NCBI RefSeq assembly: GCF_017309075.1
Contig: NZ_JAEMGS010000006.1
Location: 169,771 to 233,770 of the forward strand
Length of the DNA stretch: 64,000 bases
Direction of reading: 5' to 3'
DNA from: Motiliproteus sp. SC1-56
Lineage (GTDB): Bacteria; Pseudomonadota; Gammaproteobacteria; Pseudomonadales; Balneatricaceae
The translations under genes and the position numbers were made by a program. Shown here one piece after another: positions 50,439-59,851 of this stretch. The first letter of the stretch is position 1. Every line of letters begins with the position of its first letter. The notes under the pieces are model-generated. The model did no database searches. It worked only from the letters and a program-made list of their open reading frames with translations, and was not told where the DNA came from.

Positions 50439-51116
50439 ATGAAAGTACTGATGATACTTACCTCCCATGATCAACTTGGAAACAGCGGCCAGAAAACCGG
50501 CTTCTGGCTCGAGGAGTTTGCCGCACCTTACTTCGTGCTGCGTGACGCCGGCGCGGACATCACCCTGGCCTCACCCAAGGGGGGCCAGCCCCCCATCGAC
50601 CCCAAGAGCGACGCCCCGGAGTCCCAGACCGACGCCACCCACCGCTTAAAGGGGGATGAGAACGCCCGGGCGGCACTGGCCAACACCCAGAAGCTTTCCG
50701 AGATCAACGGTGACGAGTTCGATGCGATTTTCTACCCCGGTGGCCACGGCCCCCTGTGGGACTTGGTAAAAGACCCCCACAGCATTGCCCTGATCGAGTC
50801 CTTCTACGATGCCGGCAAGCCGATCGCCGCCGTCTGCCACGCCCCCGCCGTGCTGCTCAAGCCTCGCCGGGGTGACAACTCGCCGGTGGTGATGGGCAAG
50901 GCGGTGACCGGTTTCAGCAACGACGAAGAGGCCGCTGTCGGCCTGTCCGATGTGGTGCCCTTTTTGCTTGAAGACGAACTGAAAGCCGAAGGCGGGCGTT
51001 ACACCAAGATGAATGACTGGCAGACCCACACGGTGGTCGATCTGCCCCTGATCACCGGGCAAAACCCGGCCTCCTCCGAGGATACCGCCAAGGCGCTGAT
51101 CCAGCAGTTGAAATAA
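50439..51116 (+). CDS. DJ-1/PfpI-family protein (type 1 glutamine amidotransferase-like)
   Basis: 225-residue protein of the DJ-1/PfpI superfamily, close to the Hsp31-like group that acts as glyoxalase III or protein chaperone/deglycase. The nucleophile is Cys133 in AAVCHAPAVLL, with His134 next to it; the conserved Glu is in GFWLEEFAAPY (about 25-26). DAIFYPGGHGPLWDL (about 95-109) is typical. No signal peptide is visible. AGGAGG lies close before the ATG. It stands alone, between the RND permease and the convergent sbcC. A role against reactive carbonyls or other stress is inferred from the family. Confidence 0.92.
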   Translation: MKVLMILTSHDQLGNSGQKTGFWLEEFAAPYFVLRDAGADITLASPKGGQPPIDPKSDAPESQTDATHRLKGDENARAALANTQKLSEINGDEFDAIFYPGGHGPLWDLVKDPHSIALIESFYDAGKPIAAVCHAPAVLLKPRRGDNSPVVMGKAVTGFSNDEEAAVGLSDVVPFLLEDELKAEGGRYTKMNDWQTHTVVDLPLITGQNPASSEDTAKALIQQLK

Positions 51117-51186
51117 CCGCCCCCGCGCTTCCCGGCGGCGAACGGACCGCGCCGCCGGGGCCACAAGCCTTGCGGCGAGCCGGCCG

Positions 51187-54100
51187 TTAAAGGGTCTTCA
51201 CCCGCAGGGTACTGCGTCCGCGGCTGGCATCCACGTCGATGCGGTTCCAGCCCAGCTCCTTGAGTTCGCTGACGTGGGAGATGATGCCGATCATCCGACC
51301 GCTGGCCTGCAGGTCAATCAGGGTGCGTACCGCCAGATCCAGGGACTCGGGGTCCAGGCTGCCAAACCCCTCGTCGATAAAGAGCGTATCGAGCTTGATC
51401 CCCCCGGCGTAGGACTGCACCACGTCGGAGAGTCCAAGGGCCAGGGAGAGGGCCGCCATAAAGGACTCGCCCCCGGAGAGAGTCGCCACCGGGCGGCTCT
51501 TACCGGTGTAACCGTCCTCCACTTCCAGCTCCAGTCCCGAGGCCTTGTGGCCCTTGGCCCGCTCCTGCTTGCGCACCAGCTGGTAGCGCCCCTTGCTCAT
51601 GCGGTAAAGCCGCTGCGAGGCCTGGATCAGCACGTCGTCCAGCAGCACGCTGAGGACAAAACGCTGCAGGCTGATCTTGTCCCCGGTCTGACCGTTGGCC
51701 ACCTCGCTGAGGGTGCCGTAGATCCGGTAGCGGGCCTCAAGCGCCGCCTGCTCCTGGTGCGCCCGCTGCAGCTTTTCCTGCACGTCCGCCAGTTGCCGGC
51801 GGCGCTGATCCTGCCCGCGCCAGGCTTCATCCGCCTCTCGGTAGGCCTGTTCGGCAGCGCGCAGGGCCGCCGCCAACCCGTCCAGGTCGGGTGCGGCCTG
51901 CTCGGCCAGCTCTTTCTCCAGGGCCGCGACGGCCCCCTGCGACTGATCCACCCGGGAGTGGTGGGCGCGAACCGCCTCCCGCAGCCGCGCCTGGATCTCA
52001 TTGTCCAGGCGCGCCCGGGTAAAGTCCGCCTCGTCGGCAAAATCGCTGGCGGCCAGGGCTGACTGCCACTGCTGCTTCGCCCCCTCCCGCTGGATTTGGA
52101 GCTGCTCGCGCTGGCCCGCCAGGGCGTCGCGCCGCTCCTGAGCACGGTCACGAACCGAGCGGGCCTGCTCGGCCTGCAGCCGGGCTTCAGCCAGGGCCTT
52201 TTCCAGCCCCTCGATCCGCTGCTGCCGCTCGCCCAGGGCCCGGTCCAGGGCCGCGGTGGTGCGATAGGCCTCGGGCAGCTGCTCCTCGAGCTGGCTGACC
52301 CGGGCACGGGCGTTGATCAGCCGCGCCTGGTCGGCCTGTGCCGCCGCCTCCTGCTGACTGAGTTTAGCGCCGAGCGTTGTCAGCTCACCCCGCTGCCGCT
52401 CCAGTTCCGCGGCCAGGCGGGTGCGCTGCTCGCGACGGGTCTGTTGGGCGGTGACCGCGCGGGCCTGTTCATCCCGAGCCCGCTGGACTTCGGCCAGGGG
52501 CTGGTCCTTGAGCGCGCCGATCGCATCGGAGAGTTTCTGCCCCTGCTCCCGGTTCTCCGCCAGGGCCCGCTGGGCTTTTTCCAGGGCGACACGGGCGGCT
52601 TCGGCACGGGCACGCTGCGCCGCTTCACGCTCACGGGCCGCTTCCACCTGCTCGGTGGTCACCAGGTCTTCAGCGCGGGTGCGGGTAGCCGGCGCCGGGT
52701 GCTCGGTGCTGCCACATACCGGGCACGGCTCACCGACGGCCAATGCCTGCGCCAGCAGGGCAGCCTGGCCGCTGTGCCAGCGCAGCTCCAGGGTACGGGC
52801 CTCGCGCCGGGCTCCGGCTTCGGCCTCTGCGGCCCGCCGCTGCGCCTCCTCGGCCTGCTTCAGTGCCTGCTGCAGCGCCCGGTAGCCCTCGCGCAACGTC
52901 TCCAGCTCCCGACGCTGGCTAAGGTGCTGCTCAAGCTGGTGCAGCTGCAACTGCTGCTCGGGAAAGTCAGCCAGGGTGCGATCCAATTCAGCCAGCTCGG
53001 TCTCGCGGCGGGCCTGGGCCTCGCTCAGGGCCTGCTGTCGTTGACGGGTCTGCGCCAACGCTGAATCGCTGGCCGCGGCCTCACGCTCGGCGGCCGCCAC
53101 CTCACGCCGGGCGGCCCCCAGCTGCTCCAGTTGCCCCCGGTGCTGGTTGAGGTTGTGCTGTTCCCGCTTGAGACCCTCCACCTCGGCGTGGGCCTGCTGG
53201 ACCTGCTCCAGGCGCTGACGGGCAGCACTGTCGGCCTCCAGCGCCTGGGCCGCCTCGCGCTCGGCACTTTCCAGGGCGGTCAGGCACTCGGCCAGCTGCG
53301 CCCCTGCCTGCCGGAAGCGTTCGAAGTCGGGCTGCAGGGCCTGGGCGGCGCCGGCCCGGGCCAGTTGCGCCTCCTGCTCACGCACCTGGGCATCCTCGGC
53401 CGCCAGCCCTTCAAGTTGGCGACGCTGCTCGGCCAGGCTGTCAAAGCGCGCCTGCAGGGCCTGGCCCCGGTCGCGGGCGCTGGCAGCGGCACTGCGGGCC
53501 TGCTCGGCCGCGTCGCGGGCGCTGGCAGCCTCTGCCAGGGCCGGGGCGAGCGCCGCCAGCTCCTGAGTGACCGCCGCCTCGTCGGCCAGATCGGCACCGG
53601 CGAGAATGCCCCGCAGCCGCTCCTGGTGGGCTTCGACCTCGCGGCGGATATCACCGGCCTCGGCTTTCAGGGCCTCCTCGATCCGTCGGTAGATGCGGGT
53701 CTGAAACAGTTGGCCAAAGATGCGCTCGCGCTCTCTTGAATCGGCCATCAGCAGCTCCCGGAACTTGCCCTGGGGCAGCACCATCACCTGGCGGAACTGG
53801 TCGGCGTCAAGGCCGATCAGATCGCGTATCATCTGGGTTGCGTCATTGACGCTGCGCGACACCAGCAACTTGCCCTCACCGGCGTCAGCGCCAGAACCGT
53901 CCTCCTCCCAGAGCTGGGCCTGGGCCTGGGCCGTAGTAGTGCCCTCGCCCCGTGCTTTGGGGCGCTCCTGGGTGGGCATACGGCGCACCCGGTAAACCCG
54001 TTCACCCAGGGCAAAGCGCAGGGTCACCTCGGTGAGGCAGTCGGGGTCCGCCTGGTCGCAGCGCATCTGCGCCGGCTCGCGCTCGTTGCCGGTGGTGGTG

Positions 54101-54261
54101 CCGTAAAGGGCGAAACAGATGGCGTCCAGCAGTGAGCTCTTACCCGCCCCGGTGGGGCCGTTGATCAAAAACAGGGGGTTCTGCCCCAGGGCGGTGAAAT
54201 CCAGCTGTTCGGTTTTGGGAAAGGGGCCGAAGGCCTGCAGTTCAAGGCTCAAGGGCTTCAT
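51187..54261 (-). CDS. sbcC: Exonuclease subunit SbcC
   Basis: 1024-residue SMC-like ATPase that works with SbcD to open DNA hairpins and process double-strand breaks. The Walker A motif is GPTGAGKSSLLDA (about 35-47), long coiled coils rich in Glu, Ala, Gln and Arg occupy about 200-470 and 560-830, and the zinc hook CPVCG sits between them near residue 510. The C-terminal half has the ABC signature LSGGESFMAALSLALGLS and Walker B LFIDEGFGSLDPE. Its start overlaps the sbcD stop (ATGA). GC- and Arg-rich coiled-coil codons explain the many open antisense frames here. Confidence 0.96.
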   Translation of the reverse strand: MKPLSLELQAFGPFPKTEQLDFTALGQNPLFLINGPTGAGKSSLLDAICFALYGTTTGNEREPAQMRCDQADPDCLTEVTLRFALGERVYRVRRMPTQERPKARGEGTTTAQAQAQLWEEDGSGADAGEGKLLVSRSVNDATQMIRDLIGLDADQFRQVMVLPQGKFRELLMADSRERERIFGQLFQTRIYRRIEEALKAEAGDIRREVEAHQERLRGILAGADLADEAAVTQELAALAPALAEAASARDAAEQARSAAASARDRGQALQARFDSLAEQRRQLEGLAAEDAQVREQEAQLARAGAAQALQPDFERFRQAGAQLAECLTALESAEREAAQALEADSAARQRLEQVQQAHAEVEGLKREQHNLNQHRGQLEQLGAARREVAAAEREAAASDSALAQTRQRQQALSEAQARRETELAELDRTLADFPEQQLQLHQLEQHLSQRRELETLREGYRALQQALKQAEEAQRRAAEAEAGARREARTLELRWHSGQAALLAQALAVGEPCPVCGSTEHPAPATRTRAEDLVTTEQVEAAREREAAQRARAEAARVALEKAQRALAENREQGQKLSDAIGALKDQPLAEVQRARDEQARAVTAQQTRREQRTRLAAELERQRGELTTLGAKLSQQEAAAQADQARLINARARVSQLEEQLPEAYRTTAALDRALGERQQRIEGLEKALAEARLQAEQARSVRDRAQERRDALAGQREQLQIQREGAKQQWQSALAASDFADEADFTRARLDNEIQARLREAVRAHHSRVDQSQGAVAALEKELAEQAAPDLDGLAAALRAAEQAYREADEAWRGQDQRRRQLADVQEKLQRAHQEQAALEARYRIYGTLSEVANGQTGDKISLQRFVLSVLLDDVLIQASQRLYRMSKGRYQLVRKQERAKGHKASGLELEVEDGYTGKSRPVATLSGGESFMAALSLALGLSDVVQSYAGGIKLDTLFIDEGFGSLDPESLDLAVRTLIDLQASGRMIGIISHVSELKELGWNRIDVDASRGRSTLRVKTL

Positions 54262-55406
54262 GCGTCACCCTCCCGCTGCAGCCGTTCCAGAGTGGCGCGC
54301 AGGGCCGCATCCTGGTCATCCGCCAGCGCCCGCCCGGTGACCTGGCTGAAAAAATCCCGGAACATGGCCAGCTCGCCACGCTTGAGCTGCTCCCGGTTGG
54401 CCCGCTGCTCGCCGGTCTCCAGCATGCCGGGCTTCTCCAGTTGAAGAACGTTGGGATAAACGGCCCGCAGCTTACCCATGGGATCGAGCAGGGCGTGACG
54501 GTCAGTGAGCCGCACCAGCAGGTAGTCCTGGTGATGGGGGTCGGTTCGCCCCCGCTCCAGCAGTTCCGCCAGCTCACCCTCGATCACCCGCATATCCCGG
54601 GGCGGACTGAGGGGCAGCAGGCGGGTCTGGACCCGCTCCCCGGCGGGCGCCTGCGGGTCAATGTCCACCAGGGTCACCCCCTTCTTCTGGTGCTGCTCGG
54701 AGAAGCTGTACTTGAGCAGCGAGCCCGCGTAGCGGATATGCTCGCGGCCCCGGTACTGGGGGCTGTGCAGGTGGCCGAGGGCAACGTAGTCAAAATCGAC
54801 CAGGGGCCGGAAGTCGACCCGGTCGGCGCCGCCGATGGAGAGGGGACGCTCGGACTCAGACTCCTCGGCGCCATCGATAAAGCAGTGGCTGACCAGCACC
54901 CGGGGCACCTGCCTCGCTCGGGTCTGGGTCTGGGCCTCGATCCGCTCCACCAGGAAGCGATGGGCTTCATCGTGGGTTTTCACCGCGCAGCCAAAGCAGG
55001 CCCGCACCCGCTCCGGGTCGTTATAGGGAATGCCGTAAAAATCGACCCCGCCCAGGGTCACTGGCGTGGCGCTCTCACCGAGGCCGGCGACGATATGCAG
55101 GCCGGCCTTTCTCAGCTGGCGGGCACCAAAAGCCAGACGCTCGGCGCTGTCGTGGTTGCCGGGAATCATCACCACCGGCACCCCGCGCTCCTCGGTAATC
55201 CGGTGCAGCAGGTCGTCGAGCAGTTCCACCGCCGCCGCCGGTGGCACCGAGCGGTCGTAAACGTCCCCGGCCACCACCAGGGCATCCACCGCCTCCCGGT
55301 CGATATGTTCAAGCAGCTGCTCCAGCACCTGACGCTGGTCGTCGAGCAGGGACTGGCTGTGAAACTGGCGGCCGATGTGCCAATCGGAGGTGTGGATAAA
55401 GCGCAT
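54258..55406 (-). CDS. sbcD: Exonuclease subunit SbcD
   Basis: 382-residue calcineurin-like nuclease subunit of SbcCD. Metal-binding motifs in order: HTSDWHIGRQF (5-15), VAGDVYDRS (about 46-54), PGNHDS (about 83-88), VSHCFIDG (about 185) and ALGHLHSPQ (about 225). A DNA-binding and capping region follows. The layout and length match SbcD/Mre11-type proteins. It is the first gene of the sbcD-sbcC pair, divergent from the MFS gene at 55539, with 132 bases between the starts. Confidence 0.96.
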   Translation of the reverse strand: MRFIHTSDWHIGRQFHSQSLLDDQRQVLEQLLEHIDREAVDALVVAGDVYDRSVPPAAAVELLDDLLHRITEERGVPVVMIPGNHDSAERLAFGARQLRKAGLHIVAGLGESATPVTLGGVDFYGIPYNDPERVRACFGCAVKTHDEAHRFLVERIEAQTQTRARQVPRVLVSHCFIDGAEESESERPLSIGGADRVDFRPLVDFDYVALGHLHSPQYRGREHIRYAGSLLKYSFSEQHQKKGVTLVDIDPQAPAGERVQTRLLPLSPPRDMRVIEGELAELLERGRTDPHHQDYLLVRLTDRHALLDPMGKLRAVYPNVLQLEKPGMLETGEQRANREQLKRGELAMFRDFFSQVTGRALADDQDAALRATLERLQREGDA

Positions 55407-55538
55407 GAATCCTCGTGTCTACAGTTGGCGGGAAAGATCAGGGGGCAGATTATGCCACGTAGTCGGGGCGTTAAACGATTCACGGTTGCCAGAAGCGCCG
55501 CAGCCCGGAGAATAGAGGTTTTGGCTCCGGAGACGCCC

Positions 55539-56762
55539 ATGACCACGCCCCGCCCCCTGCAGAGCAGCGGCTTTCTGATCCTCAGCGCCTGCCTGCTGCT
55601 GACCCTGAGTTTCGGTTACCGCTCGGGCTTTGGCCTTTTCGTCCCCCCGATCACCGAAGCCAACGGCTGGTCGCGGGAGGTGATCTCCCTCTCCCTGGCG
55701 ATCCAGAACCTGGTCTGGGGCATCGTCGCGGTGTTCGCCGGCGGGCTGGCCGACCGCTTTGGCAACGTGCGGGTCATCGTCGCCGGCGCCGCCCTCTACA
55801 GTGGCGGCATGTGGCTGATGGCCGGGGTCGACAGCCCCTGGCTGCTGCACAGCTCCGCCGGTTTGATGGTGGGCGCGGGCATCGCCGGCACCGCCTTTGG
55901 CATCGTGCTGCCGGCCATGGCCCGGGCGGTGCCCGAAGAGCGGCGCCAGTGGGCCCTGGGCGTGGGCACCGCCGCGGGCTCTTTGGGGCAGTTCCTGGTG
56001 GTGCCCGTGGCCCAGTCCCTGATCGATGCCTTCGGCTGGATCGCGGCGCTGCAGGTGCTCTCGGTCACGGCCCTGGCGATGGCGCTGCTGGCCATGCCCC
56101 TGGCCCCCTACTCCGGTGCCGGAGACAACCAGGGGGCCGGCGCCCAGCAGTCGATCCGCGAGGCCCTGGGCGAGGCCCTGCGCCACCCCTCGTTCCTGTT
56201 GCTGGTGGGCGGCTTCTACGTCTGCGGTTTCCAGGTCGCCTTCGTCACCGCCCACATGCCCGCCTTCCTGCAGGACGCCGGGTTCGACCCCAGGGTCGGC
56301 GCCTGGGCCGTGGCCATTATCGGCCTGTGCAACGTCGCCGGTGCCTTCCTTTCGGGAATTCTCTCGGGCCGCTTCCCCAAGCGCTGGGTGCTGGTGGTGA
56401 TCTACGCGGTGCGTGCCCTGGCGGTCAGCGCCTTTATGCTGATTCCCATGACGCTCACCTCGGTGCTGGTATTCAGCGCGGTGCTGGGGCTGTTCTGGCT
56501 GGCAACCATCCCGCCCACCTCGGGGCTGGTGGCGGTGATGTTCGGCACCCGCTACATGGCACTGCTTTACGGGGTGGTCTTTCTCAGTCACCAGGTCGGC
56601 AGCTTCTGCGGTGTCTGGCTGGGCGGTGTGCTCTATGCCCAGACCGGTAGCTACGACCTGGTGTGGTGGCTGGGCGCCCTGCTGGCCCTGGCCGCCGCCC
56701 TGGTGCACCTGCCGATCCGTGAGGAAGCGGTTCCCCGGCTGCAACTGGCCAGGAGCGTCTGA
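55539..56762 (+). CDS. Major facilitator superfamily transporter
   Basis: 407-residue secondary transporter with twelve predicted helices. The N-terminus reads LTLSFGYRSGFGLFVPPITEANGWSREVISLSLAIQNL, typical of the oxalate/formate-antiporter and monocarboxylate-like MFS group; the motif-A loop is AGGLADRFGNVRVI. The central loop (about 185-205) is short and basic. Substrate is unknown; organic acids are possible from family resemblance. GGAG lies six bases before the ATG at 55539. The frame stays open far upstream, but that part is antisense to sbcD and is not coding. Convergent with the ABC operon that follows. Confidence 0.9.
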   Translation: MTTPRPLQSSGFLILSACLLLTLSFGYRSGFGLFVPPITEANGWSREVISLSLAIQNLVWGIVAVFAGGLADRFGNVRVIVAGAALYSGGMWLMAGVDSPWLLHSSAGLMVGAGIAGTAFGIVLPAMARAVPEERRQWALGVGTAAGSLGQFLVVPVAQSLIDAFGWIAALQVLSVTALAMALLAMPLAPYSGAGDNQGAGAQQSIREALGEALRHPSFLLLVGGFYVCGFQVAFVTAHMPAFLQDAGFDPRVGAWAVAIIGLCNVAGAFLSGILSGRFPKRWVLVVIYAVRALAVSAFMLIPMTLTSVLVFSAVLGLFWLATIPPTSGLVAVMFGTRYMALLYGVVFLSHQVGSFCGVWLGGVLYAQTGSYDLVWWLGALLALAAALVHLPIREEAVPRLQLARSV

Positions 56763-56772
56763 GGATAGCCCC

Positions 56773-57972
56773 CTACTCCAGCGGCCGCAGCGCCTCCACC
56801 GGGCTCAGGCGGGCGGCGTGGGTCGCCGGGTAGACCCCGGCGGTGACGCCGATCAGCACCGAGAGGCCCAGAGCAATCACCACCGCCTGTACCGGCAAAT
56901 GGGCCGGAAAGTCGGGAGCGGCCATTTGCAGACCGACCAGCAGCAGCAGGGTCAGGACCAGCCCGGCAAGACACCCCAGCAGGGCCAGGGCCACCGCCTC
57001 GCCAATAAACAGGTTGCGCACCTGGGCGCCCGTGGCCCCCAGAGCGCGCAACAAACCAATCTCCTGCACCCGCTGGTGGCCCACGATCAGCATGATGGTC
57101 AGGATACCCACCCCACCCACCAGCAAAGAGACCGCCCCAAGGGCTGCGCCGGCGTACTTGAGCATGGCGAGAATCTTGTCCAAGCTCGCCAGCACCTCGT
57201 CCTGGGTGATCAGGGTGAAATCGTCCAGCCCGTGCCGGCTGCGCAGCAGGCGCTCCACCGGTACCCGGGCCGCCTCGGAAGTCAGGCGGGCATTGTAGAC
57301 CAGGTCGACCTCCATCAGGCTGTCGCGATTGAACAGGGCCAGGCCCTTGGCGGCGGGAATGTAGGCGGTGTCGTCCAGGTCGGTGCCCATGAACTGCCCC
57401 TTGGGGGCCAATACCCCCACCACCCGAAAGCGCGCCGAACCGATATGGACGAACTCCCCCAGGGCGGGTTGGCTGCCAAACAGCTCGCGCTTCAGGGTGC
57501 TGCCCAGCACCGTAAAGGCGCGAGGGTTCTGCAGCTCGTCCTCGGGCAGAAAACGCCCCTGGCTCAGACGTAAACGCCACACATCCAGGGCCGCCGGCCC
57601 GACCCCACCGACGTTGACGTGACGACCACGGCGACCGTGACTGACCCGGGCGGTGCCGAACACCACCGGCACCACCCGCTCGATGCCGGGCAGGCGCACC
57701 AGGGCCTCGGCGTCGGCCAGGCTCAGGGGCCGAATGGTGGTCAATACGCCACCAAGGCCGAAGGTCTCGGTCTTACCCGGGGTCACCGCCATCAGGTGGC
57801 TGCCGAACTGGGTAAACTCGGCCAACAGGTAACGCCGCGCCCCTTCCCCCAGGGCGCTCATCAGGCAGACGGCGGTGATGCCGATCGCCATGCCGGCCAG
57901 GGTCAGGGTCGAGCGCAGCCACTGGGCGCTGAGGGCCCGCCAGACCCAACGCAGAAAATCCGAGGCCGCCAT
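56773..57972 (-). CDS. ABC transporter permease, MacB/FtsX type (second permease)
   Basis: 399-residue permease with an N-terminal helix (about 20-40), a large periplasmic MacB-like domain (about 45-265; LAEFTQFGSHLMAVTPGKTE start) and three C-terminal helices (about 270-295, 325-350, 360-380) forming the FtsX domain (VGHQRVQEIGLLRALGATGAQV). The C-terminus HAARLSPVEALRPLE is typical. Last gene of a four-gene operon; its ATG overlaps the stop of the first permease by one base. With it, it would form a heterodimeric MacB-like mechanotransmission pump or lipoprotein/peptide exporter. Confidence 0.92.
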   Translation of the reverse strand: MAASDFLRWVWRALSAQWLRSTLTLAGMAIGITAVCLMSALGEGARRYLLAEFTQFGSHLMAVTPGKTETFGLGGVLTTIRPLSLADAEALVRLPGIERVVPVVFGTARVSHGRRGRHVNVGGVGPAALDVWRLRLSQGRFLPEDELQNPRAFTVLGSTLKRELFGSQPALGEFVHIGSARFRVVGVLAPKGQFMGTDLDDTAYIPAAKGLALFNRDSLMEVDLVYNARLTSEAARVPVERLLRSRHGLDDFTLITQDEVLASLDKILAMLKYAGAALGAVSLLVGGVGILTIMLIVGHQRVQEIGLLRALGATGAQVRNLFIGEAVALALLGCLAGLVLTLLLLVGLQMAAPDFPAHLPVQAVVIALGLSVLIGVTAGVYPATHAARLSPVEALRPLE

Positions 57973-59180
57973 CAGGCCAATCCCCTTAACGCCCGCACCG
58001 GGTCAAGCCGTGCCGCCTGACTGGCCGGCCACCAAGCGAAAAGCGCACCGCACAGCAGGGCCACGGCCACCGCGGCGAGATCCGCCCACAGGGGGGCGGC
58101 AAAAGGGAACTGGGGCAGCAGGCGCAGGGCCACCGCCACCGCCGCCTCCCCCAGCAGCAGCCCGGCCCCGGCGCCGAGGGCTGCCAGCAACAGGGCCTCG
58201 TCCAGGAACAGGCGCCGCACCTGGCGGGCGCTGGCGCCGAGGGCCTTGAGCAGGCCGATCTCGGCGCGACGCTGGGCCACCGAAATCAGGCTCAGGTTCA
58301 TAATCAGCACCCCGGCCACCACCAGGCTGATGGCGGCGATGGCCCCGAGAATCAGGGTCAGCATGCGCAGAATCCGGTCGAAGGTGGCCAGCAGGGCGTC
58401 CTGGCTGATCAGAGTGACATCGTCCTCGCCGTCGTGGCGTTCGCGGATCAACGCCCGCACCCGCGCCTCCACCGCCGCCTGCTGGGCCGGCCCTTCCAGC
58501 TGAACCAGGATACGGAACAGGCTCTGGGTGTCGAACAACTGCTCGGCGGAGCGGGCCGGGATCACCGCCATGTCCCGCAGGTCCATGCCCAGGTGCTCGC
58601 CGGCGGTCTGCAGCACCCCGATGACCCGAAAGCGCCGGTCGCCGATCCGCACCCACTGGTACATGGGGCTCGCCCCATCAAACAGGGCCCGTGCCAGGGT
58701 ATCCCCCAGCACGCACACCGGCTGCGCCCGGTTGGCGGCCGCCGCCGGCAGGCCGCGCCCCTGGGCCAGACGCAGATCCCGCACCGGGAACAGCGCCGGG
58801 GTGCTGCCGATAATCACCACGTCCCGGGCCCGGGCGCCGCGGCTGACCCGGGCGGTGCCGGCCAGCACCGGCGCCACCCGCACCACCCCGGAGAGGAGGG
58901 ACAGGGCCTGGGCATCTTCCAGGGTCAGGTCCCGGGGGGTGGTGCCGTAGAGGGGCGGCGCCCCGCCACTGGTCTCGATACGCCCGGGCAGGATGATCAG
59001 CAACTCGCTGCCGAGGGCCGAGAACTCGCGCACCACGTAGCGGCGCGCCCCCTCTCCCACTGCCGTCAGCATCACCACCGAGGCGACGCCGATGGCGATG
59101 GTGAGCACCAGCAGCAACGCCCGTACCCGGTGGCGCTTGAGCAATTGAGCGTTGAAGCTCAGGCGGTCGACCGGTCCCAT
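57972..59180 (-). CDS. ABC transporter permease, MacB/FtsX type (first permease)
   Basis: 402-residue permease with the same layout as its downstream neighbour: helix at about 22-42, periplasmic domain beginning VREFSALGSELLIILPGRIE, and three C-terminal helices with the FtsX loop VAQRRAEIGLLKALGASARQV and a C-terminus ASQAARLDPVRALRGLA. Sequence identity with the second permease appears moderate, suggesting an old duplication and a heterodimer. The ATG at 59180 has GAGGA nine bases upstream and overlaps the 3' end of the ATPase gene by 22 bases. Confidence 0.92.
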   Translation of the reverse strand: MGPVDRLSFNAQLLKRHRVRALLLVLTIAIGVASVVMLTAVGEGARRYVVREFSALGSELLIILPGRIETSGGAPPLYGTTPRDLTLEDAQALSLLSGVVRVAPVLAGTARVSRGARARDVVIIGSTPALFPVRDLRLAQGRGLPAAAANRAQPVCVLGDTLARALFDGASPMYQWVRIGDRRFRVIGVLQTAGEHLGMDLRDMAVIPARSAEQLFDTQSLFRILVQLEGPAQQAAVEARVRALIRERHDGEDDVTLISQDALLATFDRILRMLTLILGAIAAISLVVAGVLIMNLSLISVAQRRAEIGLLKALGASARQVRRLFLDEALLLAALGAGAGLLLGEAAVAVALRLLPQFPFAAPLWADLAAVAVALLCGALFAWWPASQAARLDPVRALRGLA

Positions 59181-59851
59181 GACGGGCTGTCCTCGACGAT
59201 GCAGCCATCTACCAGGCGAATACGGCGCCGGCAGCGGGCGGCCAGTTCCGGGTTGTGGGTCACCATAAGCACGGTCATGCCGTCGCGATTGAGGCCCTCC
59301 AACAGTTCCACCACCGCCGCCCCCGCGGCCTGGTCCAGGTTGCCGGTGGGTTCGTCCGCCAGCAGCAGGCGCGGGTTCATAACGATAGCCCGGGCGATGG
59401 CGACCCGCTGGTTCTGCCCTCCGGAGAGCTGTCCGGGGCGGTGCTCGGCCACCTCACTCAGCCCGATTCGCGCCAGTACCGCCTCGATCCGGGGGCGCCG
59501 CTCGCGACGGGGTACGCCGGCCAGCATCAGGGGCAGCTCCACGTTTTCAAAGGCGCTCAAGCGCGCCACCAGGTGAAACGCCTGAAACACGAAGCCGATG
59601 TAACGGCGGCGCAATGCGGCACGGGCCTCCTCCTGCAGGTTCTCGGTGGCCTGACCATCAAGGCAGTATTGGCCGGCATCGGGTCGGTCCAGCAAGCCGA
59701 TCAGGTTGAGCAGGGTGGACTTGCCCGACCCCGAGGGGCCTGTAATGGCCAGGTACTCGCCCGCGGAGACCTCAAGGTCGGTCGGCTGCAAGGCGGTGAA
59801 GGGCCGCGCCCCTAGCTGGTAACGCTTCTCGACCGCGTCCAGGCGGATCAT
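59159..59851 (-). CDS. ABC transporter ATP-binding protein, MacB/LolD type
   Basis: 230-residue ATPase powering the two permeases. Walker A is GPSGSGKST (about 38-46), the signature is LSGGQNQRVAIARAI (about 142-156) and Walker B is LLLADEPTGNLD (about 162-173). The length, the EPTGNLD wording and the neighbours place it with the MacB/LolD/FtsE group that acts from the cytoplasmic side without moving substrate through the membrane core. It overlaps the upstream adaptor gene by four bases and the downstream permease gene by 22. Confidence 0.94.
   Translation of the reverse strand: MIRLDAVEKRYQLGARPFTALQPTDLEVSAGEYLAITGPSGSGKSTLLNLIGLLDRPDAGQYCLDGQATENLQEEARAALRRRYIGFVFQAFHLVARLSAFENVELPLMLAGVPRRERRPRIEAVLARIGLSEVAEHRPGQLSGGQNQRVAIARAIVMNPRLLLADEPTGNLDQAAGAAVVELLEGLNRDGMTVLMVTHNPELAARCRRRIRLVDGCIVEDSPSWDRSTA

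Noticed and set aside
54441..55538. Long upstream extension of the MFS reading frame
   Set aside because: This part is antisense to sbcD; the MFS start at 55539 has a good ribosome-binding site and begins a normal transporter N-terminus.
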